64,000 nucleotides of DNA. Source: Oryzomonas sagensis (lineage in GTDB: Bacteria > Desulfobacterota > Desulfuromonadia > Geobacterales > Pseudopelobacteraceae). Below, one piece after another: positions 14,863 through 23,514 of the stretch. The notes below the pieces were generated by a model. That model saw nothing but the letters and a program-made list of their open reading frames with translations, was not told the origin of the DNA and did no database searches. The DNA lies in the NCBI RefSeq assembly GCF_008802355.1, contig NZ_VZRA01000007.1, positions 1 to 64,000 of the forward strand, in the 5' to 3' direction. How positions within the stretch are numbered: position 1 is the first letter of the stretch; every line of letters starts with the position of its first letter. Position numbers and translations under genes: made by a program.

Positions 14863-16674
14863 TCAGGTCCCCGTTCGCGCCGCAGCCTGAAACCACGCCG
14901 ATGACCCCAGCAGTTCGTCGTAAGACCCCTGGTTGACAATATGACCATGCTCCATGTGATAGATGATATCACAATCCTTTACCGTGGTCAGACGGTGGGC
15001 GATCATGATGATGGTTTTTTCTCCCGAAAGGGTACGAAGGGCATCCATCACCGCCTCCTCGGTAATACCGTCCAGGGCGCTGGTGGCCTCGTCCATGATC
15101 AACACGACAGGGTTGCGATACAGGGCACGGGCAATGCCGATACGCTGGCGCTGGCCGCCGCTCAGGCGCACTCCCCGCTCCCCGATGACCGTCTCGAAGC
15201 CGTTGGGCAGCTCTTGCTCGATAAACTCGTTCAGGTTGGCAATACGGGCGGCACGAATCACGGCCTCCATGTCGACGTCCTCCTCTGGGACACCAAAGGC
15301 GATATTGCGGGTGATGGTGTCGTCGCAAAGGTAGATGTGCTGAGGCACGTAGCCCAGGTTGCGTTGCCAGTTGGCGACAGTGTCGCCGCTGACCTCGCTG
15401 CCGTCCACCAGCAATTGACCCTGGGTCGGGCTCAGCAGGCCGAGGATGATATCCACGGTGGTTGTCTTGCCGGAGCCCGTGGCGCCGACCAGTCCGATGG
15501 AGGTGTTGGGGGAGATCGTCAGGCTGATTTCTTTGACGGCAGGTTCTTGAGCTCCGGCATAACGAAAGGATACGCCCTCGAGCACGAGTTTTTGTGTGAA
15601 CGGCAGGGGCTTCAGGCTCTGAGCATCGACAACGGCGACATCCGGATCGGCTGACAGCGGACTTTCGCACATATCCTGATGCAGGATTTCCAGGGTGGGC
15701 AGGCTTACGCGCACCGCCGAAATGCTGGCAAAGATCTGCTGCAGGGCCGGCATCAGCCGGTATCCGGCAAAAGCATAGATGGAGAGGAGCGGGACTATCT
15801 TGCCCACATCTTTCTCGGATTCCAGGGAATAGATGACGATCAGCAGAATGCCGCCGAAAGCGATGGTTTCCAGGGCATACCGCGGAAGCTGGGAGATAAC
15901 GCCGACCGTGGCATTCCGCCGCGCATGACGCAGGGCATGGGCCGCGAACCTGTCCAGGAAGACCCGCTCCCTTCCCAGGATCTTCAGGTCCTTGATGCCG
16001 CTCAGTGCCTCGCTGGCCGCCTTGAACTTCATGGTGTTGGCTTCAACCTGTTCCCGGCCGATGCGGACCAGGCGGCGGCGTACCACAAGGTAGATCGCGC
16101 CATAGGACCCGCCGAGAACGACGATAATGGCAACGGCAACGAAGGGATCGACGACCATCAGAAAAGCCATGATAAAGATGCAGAGCAATGAGCTTGACAG
16201 GAGCTGCATGCCGGGGCTGAGAATCCCGGCGATAACGGTCCGGGCCTCGGAGAGCACATTCTTGCCCATCTCGGCGGTGTTTCTGTTGAGGAAAAACTCA
16301 TAGGGCCGTGACAGGTACGCCGCGAGAAGTCGGCGCGCCAGGTTGTAATTGAGCCTGTTGTCGTACCGGAGCGTCAGCCAGGTGGTCAGGGCCTTGAACA
16401 GGTTGCTGAAGACCATGAGGCCAAGCACCACGATTCCCAGAAAGAACAGAAAGCTCTGCAGGCTGCTGAATTGGAAGAAATCATAGGCATGTTTCAGCCA
16501 CCGGTTGGTCCGGATCACACCCGGATTTGCAACAACCGCCATGAAGGGAAGGATCGAGGCGATGCCGGCCATCTCGACGAAGGCCATACTGACCAGGGCA
16601 ACGAACTGAACATAGAGTTGGATCTTTTCTCTTTTGGAAAGCAGATCAAACATTTTTCTGATGGTTACGAGCAT
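14863..16674 (-). CDS. ABC transporter, fused membrane and ATPase domains (PglK/MsbA-like flippase)
   Basis: 603 residues from MLVTIRKMF, chosen because GGAGA precedes it; an ATG 21 bp further upstream has no ribosome site. The first ~330 residues hold six transmembrane helices, the rest a full nucleotide-binding domain: Walker A GATGSGKTTTV, signature LSGGQRQRIGIARAL, Walker B VLIMDEATSALD and the H-loop IAHRLTT. The N-terminal motif KREKIQLYVQFVALVSMAF resembles PglK-type lipid-linked oligosaccharide flippases. No Wzx-type flippase was seen in the window, so this protein is the best candidate to move the lipid-linked repeat unit across the inner membrane. An unrelated export role is possible. 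Confidence 0.88.
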   Translation of the reverse strand: MLVTIRKMFDLLSKREKIQLYVQFVALVSMAFVEMAGIASILPFMAVVANPGVIRTNRWLKHAYDFFQFSSLQSFLFFLGIVVLGLMVFSNLFKALTTWLTLRYDNRLNYNLARRLLAAYLSRPYEFFLNRNTAEMGKNVLSEARTVIAGILSPGMQLLSSSLLCIFIMAFLMVVDPFVAVAIIVVLGGSYGAIYLVVRRRLVRIGREQVEANTMKFKAASEALSGIKDLKILGRERVFLDRFAAHALRHARRNATVGVISQLPRYALETIAFGGILLIVIYSLESEKDVGKIVPLLSIYAFAGYRLMPALQQIFASISAVRVSLPTLEILHQDMCESPLSADPDVAVVDAQSLKPLPFTQKLVLEGVSFRYAGAQEPAVKEISLTISPNTSIGLVGATGSGKTTTVDIILGLLSPTQGQLLVDGSEVSGDTVANWQRNLGYVPQHIYLCDDTITRNIAFGVPEEDVDMEAVIRAARIANLNEFIEQELPNGFETVIGERGVRLSGGQRQRIGIARALYRNPVVLIMDEATSALDGITEEAVMDALRTLSGEKTIIMIAHRLTTVKDCDIIYHMEHGHIVNQGSYDELLGSSAWFQAAARTGT

Positions 16675-16837
16675 GAAATAAGGTCTCCGGGACATAATCG
16701 TTGAAAATTAGGCACTTCTTTACCGCATGCCTCGGCTGGCAATGGGAAAATCACCTCAAAGGTCTGTTGGAGGCCGGCCTCACGCAAAGGGCTCGAGCCC
16801 TATCACGAGGCCCGTTCATAGAGCTGCCCGTGGAAAA

Positions 16838-18124
16838 TCACCTGATTTCCAAGAGCCCTTTTGCGGCCCAGCGGGACAGATAGTCCGAGACACAGGCTTC
16901 CTCCAGGCCGACCCTATCGGCCAAACTCTTTGTCGTAACCGGCCGCTGCAACGTTGGTATCAGGTCCATGAGCAGCCTCATCTTCCTCCTCTCATCGCTT
17001 GGAGCATCACCAAACGCCACTTGGCCGAGATCAATGTAGAGATCGTAGCGAGGGTTGGAAAGACAGATATTCCCCTCAAACGTCTTATACACAAGTGACG
17101 ATGCCTCCAAGAGTTCCACCGTTTTTTCCAGCACGCCGACCGCCTCCTCGAGACATGCCTCGCTCATGAGGGAACAGTTGTCCCGTGAAGAATGGTACTC
17201 GGGGTACGGCATGCGCGACAGGGAGCAGGACGGGATGCCGTAGGCCTCCCAGATATACTCGTCATTGATGATAATGCTCTCAAAAGCCCCACGGCGGTAC
17301 GGTATCCCCTGCCCCCCCATGACCGCGGCCATCGCCTGTTCGAGGTTCGAGTCGGCGCCCCGCGATTCCTGGAGGGCAAGCCCCGTTTGCGAACCGAGCA
17401 TCCACAGACAGGCACATTCCAGAATCCTTCCGCGCTCGTTCTTATCCTGCTTGCCGAGATAATATTCCGTACCCATGATCCCTTGGGCGAGAACCAGTTT
17501 ATAGGTAAACTTGGTGTTCTTTCCGGCAAGGCGCCGGAAAAGCTCTATCCCGGCAACAACGCCGGCCAAGCCGTCATTGGCGACCCCGGGGTGGTCAAGG
17601 TTTGCGCAGAAGGTAAAGGTTTCGCCAAGTTCCCCCCTGTGGGTGAATTCCAGCATCTTCAGAGATCCTTGCGACTCCTCCGTTTCAATAACGACTTCGT
17701 ATTCGCCTTCCTGAAGTCCGTCATAGAAGGTTTTGGGGACACAGAAACCCCACTCCCTCTGCCAGCTCCTGAAGAGTTGCCTGAAGTGGAACGTAATCGA
17801 ATCGTCATACCGGTGATCGTAGTGAAGATGCCGTTTCAGTTCCTGAAGGCCGACCTTCCCATGAAACCTTTGCGACAAGGAGATGACGGCCAGGGCATGC
17901 CACTTTCCGTCATAGATGACCTGGCCATCCTTGAGAATCTTTGCTTCCTTGACGTCCCATTTGGGGGGTATGACCCAGCCGTTGTATTCCTCGTCAGCAT
18001 GGTATTCAATAACCCTGAACGGCAGGATTTTCCGCAGGTATTCGATTGTCCTGTCATAATCGCTTGAACAGATGACCCTGTTCAGGGGGGTCAGGTCGTG
18101 CAATATCTCCATCATCAGACTCAC
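16838..18124 (-). CDS. DUF4910/DUF2172 aminopeptidase-like protein with C-terminal winged helix
   Basis: 428 residues if the GTG at 18124 is used; it has GGGAG seven nt upstream, better than the ATG pair at 18112-18115. The core contains CANLDHPGVANDGLAG (His178, Asp184), GTEYYLG (Glu220) and YHSSRD further on, matching the di-zinc ligand pattern of the M28-like DUF4910 group. A final ~70 residues (TKSLADRVGLEEACVSDYL) look like a winged-helix domain, as in other members. Family knowledge: such proteins occur in capsule and nonulosonic acid loci, but no reaction is established. Inference: hydrolysis of an amide or amino-acid substituent of a sugar. It is 41 nt downstream of a deacetylase gene. 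Confidence 0.75.
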   Translation of the reverse strand: MSLMMEILHDLTPLNRVICSSDYDRTIEYLRKILPFRVIEYHADEEYNGWVIPPKWDVKEAKILKDGQVIYDGKWHALAVISLSQRFHGKVGLQELKRHLHYDHRYDDSITFHFRQLFRSWQREWGFCVPKTFYDGLQEGEYEVVIETEESQGSLKMLEFTHRGELGETFTFCANLDHPGVANDGLAGVVAGIELFRRLAGKNTKFTYKLVLAQGIMGTEYYLGKQDKNERGRILECACLWMLGSQTGLALQESRGADSNLEQAMAAVMGGQGIPYRRGAFESIIINDEYIWEAYGIPSCSLSRMPYPEYHSSRDNCSLMSEACLEEAVGVLEKTVELLEASSLVYKTFEGNICLSNPRYDLYIDLGQVAFGDAPSDERRKMRLLMDLIPTLQRPVTTKSLADRVGLEEACVSDYLSRWAAKGLLEIR

Positions 18125-18165
18125 GTTTCTTCTCCCGGTTCCGCGGCAATTACCATGGCAACCTG

Positions 18166-19149
18166 TCAGACCATGATTTTTCTGGTCCACTCATGGAGCC
18201 CGGCATCGTTTCTCTTCGGCAGGTCATTGGTATCAAGCCGCGAAAGAGCCAAAGGATTCTCGCGCTCCAAATCCGCGATCCCGACGCTTACCGATAAACC
18301 GATCCGGCATCCTTTCATGGCCAGAATCGAAAGCAGGGAATCATTGTAACCACCATACGGATAGCACATTACCCAGTTTTCGAGGTCACACCCGATGCCG
18401 CCCAGGAACTCCAGCGAGAGATCGATCTCCCGTTCCTGTTCCTCTTTTGAAAGCGAGTCCAGCCAGTAGTGGTCATAGCCGTGGCTTCCGATGAACATGC
18501 CGTTTCTCCGCATGCACTCGAGTTGCTCCGCGTCCATGTATAATTCCCTGGCAAAGGCAGCCTCGTCGCCGGTAACAAACTCGGCGAACAGCTTGTCGAC
18601 CATCCTTGCCCTGAGTTCTTCCGGAAGCCCCTTCTGCAGTATCCTCTTGATGAAAACGACATCCGCCGTATCGTAGCGGCCCGCCACCGCCAGTCTTTCA
18701 TAGTAGGATTCAGGCCGGTCGAGAGCGTATCCTGACTGGTTTTCGCTGATGTCGGAGAAGATTGTTTGGATGATTCGTGCCTTGTCGGTTACCGATGCGA
18801 GAACAAAATGGATCTTGTTCACATCGAGCACGAGATGCTTGGTGACCGCCTTGGCCGGCGGGAAAAAACACCCCTGTATTCCGTATCTGTCGAGAACAGG
18901 GAATACGTTGGTGAAATGATCGATATAGCCGTCATCAAAGGTTAACAGAAGCGCCTTCGGCGGCAATTCGTACCCCTTCGTCCGAGCCGCATGAATAAGC
19001 TCCTCCATCGTTATGGGGGTATAGTGCGCACGCATGTAGCCGACCTGGCCGACAAAATCCTGCAGATCCAACCCTTTGATCCCGGGATATCGGGAATGTT
19101 TCAGATCCCGTACGAAGTGATACATGACAATGGTGATTTTTCTGGGCAT
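18166..19149 (-). CDS. Polysaccharide deacetylase (NodB domain)
   Basis: 327 residues from ATG 19149 (AGG five nt upstream); a GTG two codons earlier is possible. NodB motifs: LLLTFDDGYIDHF (about residues 64-76), FIGSHGYDHYW (about 220-230, zinc His pair) and CYPYGGYND near 260. No signal peptide is visible, so it is probably cytoplasmic. Its place next to the legionaminic acid genes and the DUF4910 gene suggests action on the sugar or a lipid-linked precursor, for example creating a free amine for another acyl group. Substrate not readable. Confidence 0.87.
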   Translation of the reverse strand: MPRKITIVMYHFVRDLKHSRYPGIKGLDLQDFVGQVGYMRAHYTPITMEELIHAARTKGYELPPKALLLTFDDGYIDHFTNVFPVLDRYGIQGCFFPPAKAVTKHLVLDVNKIHFVLASVTDKARIIQTIFSDISENQSGYALDRPESYYERLAVAGRYDTADVVFIKRILQKGLPEELRARMVDKLFAEFVTGDEAAFARELYMDAEQLECMRRNGMFIGSHGYDHYWLDSLSKEEQEREIDLSLEFLGGIGCDLENWVMCYPYGGYNDSLLSILAMKGCRIGLSVSVGIADLERENPLALSRLDTNDLPKRNDAGLHEWTRKIMV

Positions 19150-19238
19150 ACGCACCTGGCTCGATAAAATTCTTGTTTGCGTTGCATGCCTGGTTGAGAC
19201 GACGTGGCACGACGCCGGTTATTCATGGCACCATCATA

Positions 19239-20063
19239 TCACCACACGCTCAGTCCTCCATCCACCACGATATTCTGCCCCGTCACATAACTCGATGCAT
19301 CCGAAGCCAGATAGATCAAGGCACCGACCATTTCTTCGCCCTGCGCCATGCGGCCGAGGGGGACGCGTGCGGCGTAGCGCTCCTTGAAGGTTTCATTCTG
19401 CCCGCTCTCGACACCGGCGGGAACGAGGGTATTGACCCTGATCCCCTTATCGGCCCAATAGGCCGCCAGGTATTTCGTCAATCCGACAACCGCAGCCTTG
19501 GAGGCGGCATAGACCCCCGGATTGCTGATCTGTCGCCCCAGATAGAAGGAACCCTCGTAAATTCTCTTGTCAGAGGCAAGGATGCCATAGATGGAAGACG
19601 TCTGGATGATGCTTCCGCCTGTCCCCTGGAGTACCATCCGGCCTCCCACCGCCTGGGCGACCAGAAACATGCCGTCAATGTTGACCGCCATGACCTTGCG
19701 CCACTCCTCAAGGGAATAATTTTCGAACGGCGCGAAAAAAGCCTCATGATCAGACGACTTGGAAGCAGCGTTATTGTGCAGGATATGCACGTTGCCGAAC
19801 CGCTCCACCACCCTCTGCACCATGGCGCTTACAGATCGCGGATCCGATACGTCGCAGGAGACTCCTTCCGCCTCGATCCCGAATTCTTCAGCCAGTTCCC
19901 GGGCGAATTCCGCCGTTTTGTCGCCATCCAGATCAACAACGGCAACATTGGCGTTGAACTCGGCCAGCCCCTGGCAGAAACGGCGGCCGAGAATGCCCAG
20001 CCCACCGGTCACGATCGCGGTCTTGCCCGTTAGATCGAACATGTTCCTATAGGTGGATTTCAT
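19239..20063 (-). CDS. Short-chain dehydrogenase/reductase in the legionaminic acid cluster
   Basis: 274 residues from MKSTYRNMF; the ATG at 20063 has an AAGG nine nt upstream and overlaps the upstream gene by 17 bp. Rossmann signature AIVTGGLGILGRRF (glycine-rich, with Leu-Gly-Ile-Leu-Gly in place of the usual spacing), NNAAS, and the catalytic YAASK. The last residues VTGQNIVVDGGLSVW are typical of classical SDRs. Campylobacter legionaminic acid loci also carry an accessory SDR (PtmA), and this protein occupies the same context. Its role there is not well defined, so the reaction remains open. Confidence 0.82.
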   Translation of the reverse strand: MKSTYRNMFDLTGKTAIVTGGLGILGRRFCQGLAEFNANVAVVDLDGDKTAEFARELAEEFGIEAEGVSCDVSDPRSVSAMVQRVVERFGNVHILHNNAASKSSDHEAFFAPFENYSLEEWRKVMAVNIDGMFLVAQAVGGRMVLQGTGGSIIQTSSIYGILASDKRIYEGSFYLGRQISNPGVYAASKAAVVGLTKYLAAYWADKGIRVNTLVPAGVESGQNETFKERYAARVPLGRMAQGEEMVGALIYLASDASSYVTGQNIVVDGGLSVW

Positions 20064-20970
20064 GCAAAAAGACCTTCCTCCCCTGGGATTGGGACATCCT
20101 GCCCGCCATGAGAAGCCGCATGGCTCCGAGCGTTTCCTCCGGGTCAATGGCGGGCCTGCCCTCCTTGATGGATTGGCAGAAGTGCCATAACATCCTGCTG
20201 AACATGGAAAAATTATCGGTGATCTCATGGGAGGAAATCTTCCTGGTCCCGAAAAAATCGACGCGGAAGCATTTCGTCACATCCCCAAGGGCGTCGAGTT
20301 GCAGGAGCGACCCGTCATCCATCTGGACGGCAACCGAGGTATGGGGCGCATCGAGTGCGACCACCGAAACGGCCCGGGAACGGACGACATTGGAGATGGC
20401 GTCCACGAGATGAATCCCGTATTTCTCCCATGAATTGAGGATGGTCCCGCGAATCAGGCGGATATCCCCATACTCGTTCAGCGCGGCCCGCGGCTCGTCG
20501 AGCTCTTTGGCGTAGCGCATGCCCGCACAGGACATGAGTTTTCCGTTCCTCAGATATTCTCCCAAGGTCGCCAGTTCGGAGATGGAGAGACTCAGGGGCT
20601 TGTCGACGAAGACGTGCATGCCTGCCTTCAGAAAAGGGATTGCCATGTCGAAGTGATTTTCGTAGTCGTCGCGGGCGATGATCACCGCATCCACGTTGCC
20701 GATCATATCCTCGGGGCGGGAGACCGCATGGGGAATCAGGCAGGCTTCGCACAGCCTTTTTGTTACGTGCGGGTCCTGGCTCCAGCAATGGGTCACCCCA
20801 ACCCCGTCGATGCCGAATTCGGATGGATCACGGCGCCGTACGTAGTCGTAGATCACGGGCCATCCGGAAGCGGCCAGCCCGGCATCCGAATAACCGTTTA
20901 TGATCGAGGAAAACGAAAACGGGTGACCATTGCCCTCACTCACCCCTATCATGCCGAGCCGGATCATCAC
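20047..20970 (-). CDS. Gfo/Idh/MocA-family oxidoreductase
   Basis: 307 residues starting at an ATG that overlaps the end of the upstream SDR gene by 4 bp. The N-terminal Rossmann fold begins RLGMIGVSEGNGHPFSF, and DAVIIARDDYENH followed by FVDKPLS (about 130-136) gives the conserved E/D-K-P block of the family. CAGMRYAKE lies in the substrate domain. Family members are NAD(P)-dependent sugar dehydrogenases. Position inside the legionaminic acid block suggests action on a nucleotide sugar or nonulosonic acid derivative, perhaps giving an epimer or variant; this is inference. Confidence 0.82.
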   Translation of the reverse strand: MMIRLGMIGVSEGNGHPFSFSSIINGYSDAGLAASGWPVIYDYVRRRDPSEFGIDGVGVTHCWSQDPHVTKRLCEACLIPHAVSRPEDMIGNVDAVIIARDDYENHFDMAIPFLKAGMHVFVDKPLSLSISELATLGEYLRNGKLMSCAGMRYAKELDEPRAALNEYGDIRLIRGTILNSWEKYGIHLVDAISNVVRSRAVSVVALDAPHTSVAVQMDDGSLLQLDALGDVTKCFRVDFFGTRKISSHEITDNFSMFSRMLWHFCQSIKEGRPAIDPEETLGAMRLLMAGRMSQSQGRKVFLHEIHL

Positions 20971-21701
20971 AGAACCCTCCTGTAGCGTTCATCGGCCTTT
21001 CCCTCCAGCCAGCTGATTCCCTCCAGTTCCGGGAAAAGGGGAATCTCGTATCCCAGCCAGAAAAAGCGGCCGGAGGGGCCGTTTTCATCCAGTGACAACA
21101 GGTAGTCAACCGTCGGGTGGCAGACGGAAGGGGGCATGGGGGCGTCAGGCGCCATGTTGCTGCGAACCGGCCCTGGGCTCATCAGGTTGATCTTGATATT
21201 GTAATCGTTGCACTCCTTTGCCGCCGTCACCGTGAAAGCGTTCAATGCGCCTTTTGACGAGCTATACGCGCCGTATCCCGGGAAACAGTTCAAAGGCGCA
21301 CCGGAGGTCACGTTGATCACCCTGCCGAAGTTATGGGCCTTCATTGCCGGAATGGTCTTCTTCAGGATATACAAGGGGGCAAAACAGTTAACCCGAAAGG
21401 AACGCATGACATCATCCATGTCCAGGGAGTCGAACGTTCCGCCTCTATTCACCCCGGCGTTATTGATGACATACGGTATGTACGGATGGTTCTCCAGGAT
21501 ATGCCCAAGGCCGCTTTCCAACTCCTCCGGCTTCGCCAGGTCAATGCAATAGGTCGTTACATTCCGGTTGTGCCGGAAGGCGTCCTGAATGGCCTGTCCC
21601 TGCCTGGCAACAGCCAGCACATGGTATTTCCGCGAAAGGTATTCCGTCAGCGACAGGCCGACGCCGCTGCTGACGCCGGTGATGAGAACCGTATCGTTCA
21701 T
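20967..21701 (-). CDS. Short-chain dehydrogenase/reductase
   Basis: 244 residues, overlapping legF-like by 4 bp (21698-21701) and the Gfo/Idh gene by 4 bp. TGVSSGVGLSL gives the cofactor-binding glycine motif, NNAGVNRGG the NNAG motif, and YGAYSSSKGAL the catalytic YxxxK. The C-terminus (WLEGKADERYRRVL) is unusual for the family. With the neighbouring Gfo/Idh enzyme and the second SDR it forms a three-oxidoreductase set attached to the nonulosonic acid genes, suggesting modification of the sugar beyond plain legionaminic acid. Reaction unknown. Confidence 0.83.
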   Translation of the reverse strand: MNDTVLITGVSSGVGLSLTEYLSRKYHVLAVARQGQAIQDAFRHNRNVTTYCIDLAKPEELESGLGHILENHPYIPYVINNAGVNRGGTFDSLDMDDVMRSFRVNCFAPLYILKKTIPAMKAHNFGRVINVTSGAPLNCFPGYGAYSSSKGALNAFTVTAAKECNDYNIKINLMSPGPVRSNMAPDAPMPPSVCHPTVDYLLSLDENGPSGRFFWLGYEIPLFPELEGISWLEGKADERYRRVL

Positions 21702-22402
21702 TGCACGCCCCTCCCCGCAAGGATGGCTTCCGCAAGAAAGACATCATTCCAGCCGTCGATATCAACCGACCTCTCCGCCGGCATAACGACCGCCGCCGAG
21801 TTGCCGAAGAGGATGCTGGGGACATCCGCCGTCAGTCCGTCGGCCCGGAACGCATACACGGCGCCGTTCAACTGGTAGGCCCTGGGGAGCTTTTGCCGGG
21901 GCAGCCACGGGTTGACGCCGGGGATGAACACATCCGGTTGGCCGTTCTCGATCCTCCATGCCCGACACGGGTTCAATTCGGCCTCCTTGAAGGTTGCGAC
22001 AGAGTCGATGGCGCTGTCTTGCAACAATGCGAGGCACTGCCGTATATCGTCGGCGCTCCGCAAGGGTGAGGTGGGTTCCAGCAGCATGACGATGTCGGCG
22101 CTCTCGCCCTCGTTTCGCAAAGCTTCGATGAGATACCGCAAGGTGTCGATAACCAGGGCGTCGTCCGCGGCAAGCCGGGAGGGCCGGGAGTAGACTTCGG
22201 CCCCGCTCTCTCCGGCGACCCGGCCGATCTCGTCGTCGTCGGTGGACACGATAATCCTGTCGATTTCGCCCACCTGCTGCGCAACCTCAACGGTCCAGCA
22301 CAGCAAAGGCTTTCCCGCCAGCGGCGTTATATTTTTCCGCGGTATCGACTTGCTGCCGCCCCGGGCGGGTATGACCGCCAGTACCCTCTTCCCCTGTATC
22401 AT
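21698..22402 (-). CDS. legF: CMP-legionaminic acid / CMP-sialic acid synthetase family protein
   Basis: 234 residues. The nucleotide-binding start LAVIPARGGSKSIPRKN is the classic CMP-nonulosonate synthetase motif (R, G, S, K contacts to CTP). ISTDDDEIGRVA and ELNPCRAW follow the family order, and a Mg-binding VDIDGWND lies near the end. The enzyme activates a nonulosonic acid with CTP before transfer. The surrounding LegB/LegC/PtmE set points to legionaminic rather than sialic or pseudaminic acid. Gene order and 4-bp overlaps indicate one transcript. Confidence 0.88.
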   Translation of the reverse strand: MIQGKRVLAVIPARGGSKSIPRKNITPLAGKPLLCWTVEVAQQVGEIDRIIVSTDDDEIGRVAGESGAEVYSRPSRLAADDALVIDTLRYLIEALRNEGESADIVMLLEPTSPLRSADDIRQCLALLQDSAIDSVATFKEAELNPCRAWRIENGQPDVFIPGVNPWLPRQKLPRAYQLNGAVYAFRADGLTADVPSILFGNSAAVVMPAERSVDIDGWNDVFLAEAILAGRGVQ

Positions 22403-22438
22403 CTCTTTACGGCTCCCATCGCGGCATTGCCCGCGGCA

Positions 22439-23503
22439 TCAGAAATTCAGGTGCAAGGTATCCAACGCCTTCTTGTATTCGGCCCACTCCCCGACATCAA
22501 TCCACGACTTTTCGCTGACCGGGTAGATGCCGACCTTCCCCCCGGACTCCTTTACCTTCTCGATAAGATGGGTAAAATGGAAAAATTCATTTTCCGGGAT
22601 GAAGCTCAATGTTTCCGGTTTAACCACATACAAACCGGTATTTACCAGGAAGTTGTATTCGGGTTTCTCACGTATCCTGCTCAGGATGCCGCCGTTTTCC
22701 ACCTCGCAGACGCCGTACGGGATATTGTAGTTCTTGAGGGAAGCCACCAGGGTGATGTCGTTGTCGTTGGTCAGGTGGTGCTTCACCACATCCGGGTAGT
22801 CTGCCTTGATGATGACGTCGCAGTTCGTCACGATCAGGGGCGTGTCGATCTTGCCGCACAGATACCGCAGGCTGCCGGCAGTCCCCAATGGCTTGTCCTC
22901 GTATATGTACTCGATGGTGTAGGCAGGGCCCAGTTCCTCGAAATAGGATTTGATTATCTTCGACTTGTAGTTGACGGAGATGTAAAATTTGTCGACCCCG
23001 CAGACAACGAATGAATCGATTATGGTCTCAATGACGGTCTTGTCGCCGAGCGGGATCAGCGGCTTCGGCAGTATCCTGGTAAAAGGATCGAGCCGGGTCC
23101 CCTTCCCCCCGGCCATGATGACGACCGGCAGGCGGATCGGCGCGAGTTGCCGGCCGGCCTGCACCTCTCCGAAGACATTCTCCCAGAGCAGGACCTCGAT
23201 GATCTCCCTTTTCCCGTTGACGACCGGAATGCACCCTATCTTCTTCTCCAACATCGTGGCTTTGATCTGTTCCAGATCGTAACCGGCAGTTGCAAGGCAC
23301 GGCATCGTGTTGCAGATGCTCTCCACCGTGCCGTCGAGACTTCCTTCCGCCAGAATCCAGCGCCGGATGTCGCCGTCCGTCAGGGTGCCGATCAGACGCT
23401 CTTCGCCGTCAACGACAAACAGGGTTCTTCGTTCGGTCTCTTCAAGCTGCAGCAAGGCGTCCTTGACCCGTGAACCGTTCCTGATCATGAGCGTGGTAAT
23501 CAT
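22439..23503 (-). CDS. ptmE: CBS-domain nucleotidyltransferase, PtmE-like glucosamine-1-phosphate guanylyltransferase
   Basis: 354 residues. The first ~118 residues hold two CBS motifs (RTLFVVDGEERLIGTLTDGD; KIGCIPVVNGKREI), followed by an NTP-transferase domain starting VVIMAGGKGTRLDPFT (about 128-143) with ILPKPLIPLGDK. This CBS-plus-transferase layout is that of Campylobacter PtmE, which makes the GDP-linked glucosamine that feeds the legionaminic acid pathway. It sits 36 nt upstream of legF and 11 nt downstream of the LegG-like gene. The CBS pair may bind an adenine nucleotide and regulate flux; that is inference. Confidence 0.85.
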   Translation of the reverse strand: MITTLMIRNGSRVKDALLQLEETERRTLFVVDGEERLIGTLTDGDIRRWILAEGSLDGTVESICNTMPCLATAGYDLEQIKATMLEKKIGCIPVVNGKREIIEVLLWENVFGEVQAGRQLAPIRLPVVIMAGGKGTRLDPFTRILPKPLIPLGDKTVIETIIDSFVVCGVDKFYISVNYKSKIIKSYFEELGPAYTIEYIYEDKPLGTAGSLRYLCGKIDTPLIVTNCDVIIKADYPDVVKHHLTNDNDITLVASLKNYNIPYGVCEVENGGILSRIREKPEYNFLVNTGLYVVKPETLSFIPENEFFHFTHLIEKVKESGGKVGIYPVSEKSWIDVGEWAEYKKALDTLHLNF

Positions 23504-23514
23504 AACAAGACCTT

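Noticed and set aside
14941-15654. 237-residue plus-strand frame over the ABC transporter
   Set aside because: The minus frame carries intact Walker A, signature and Walker B motifs; the plus frame is a shadow.
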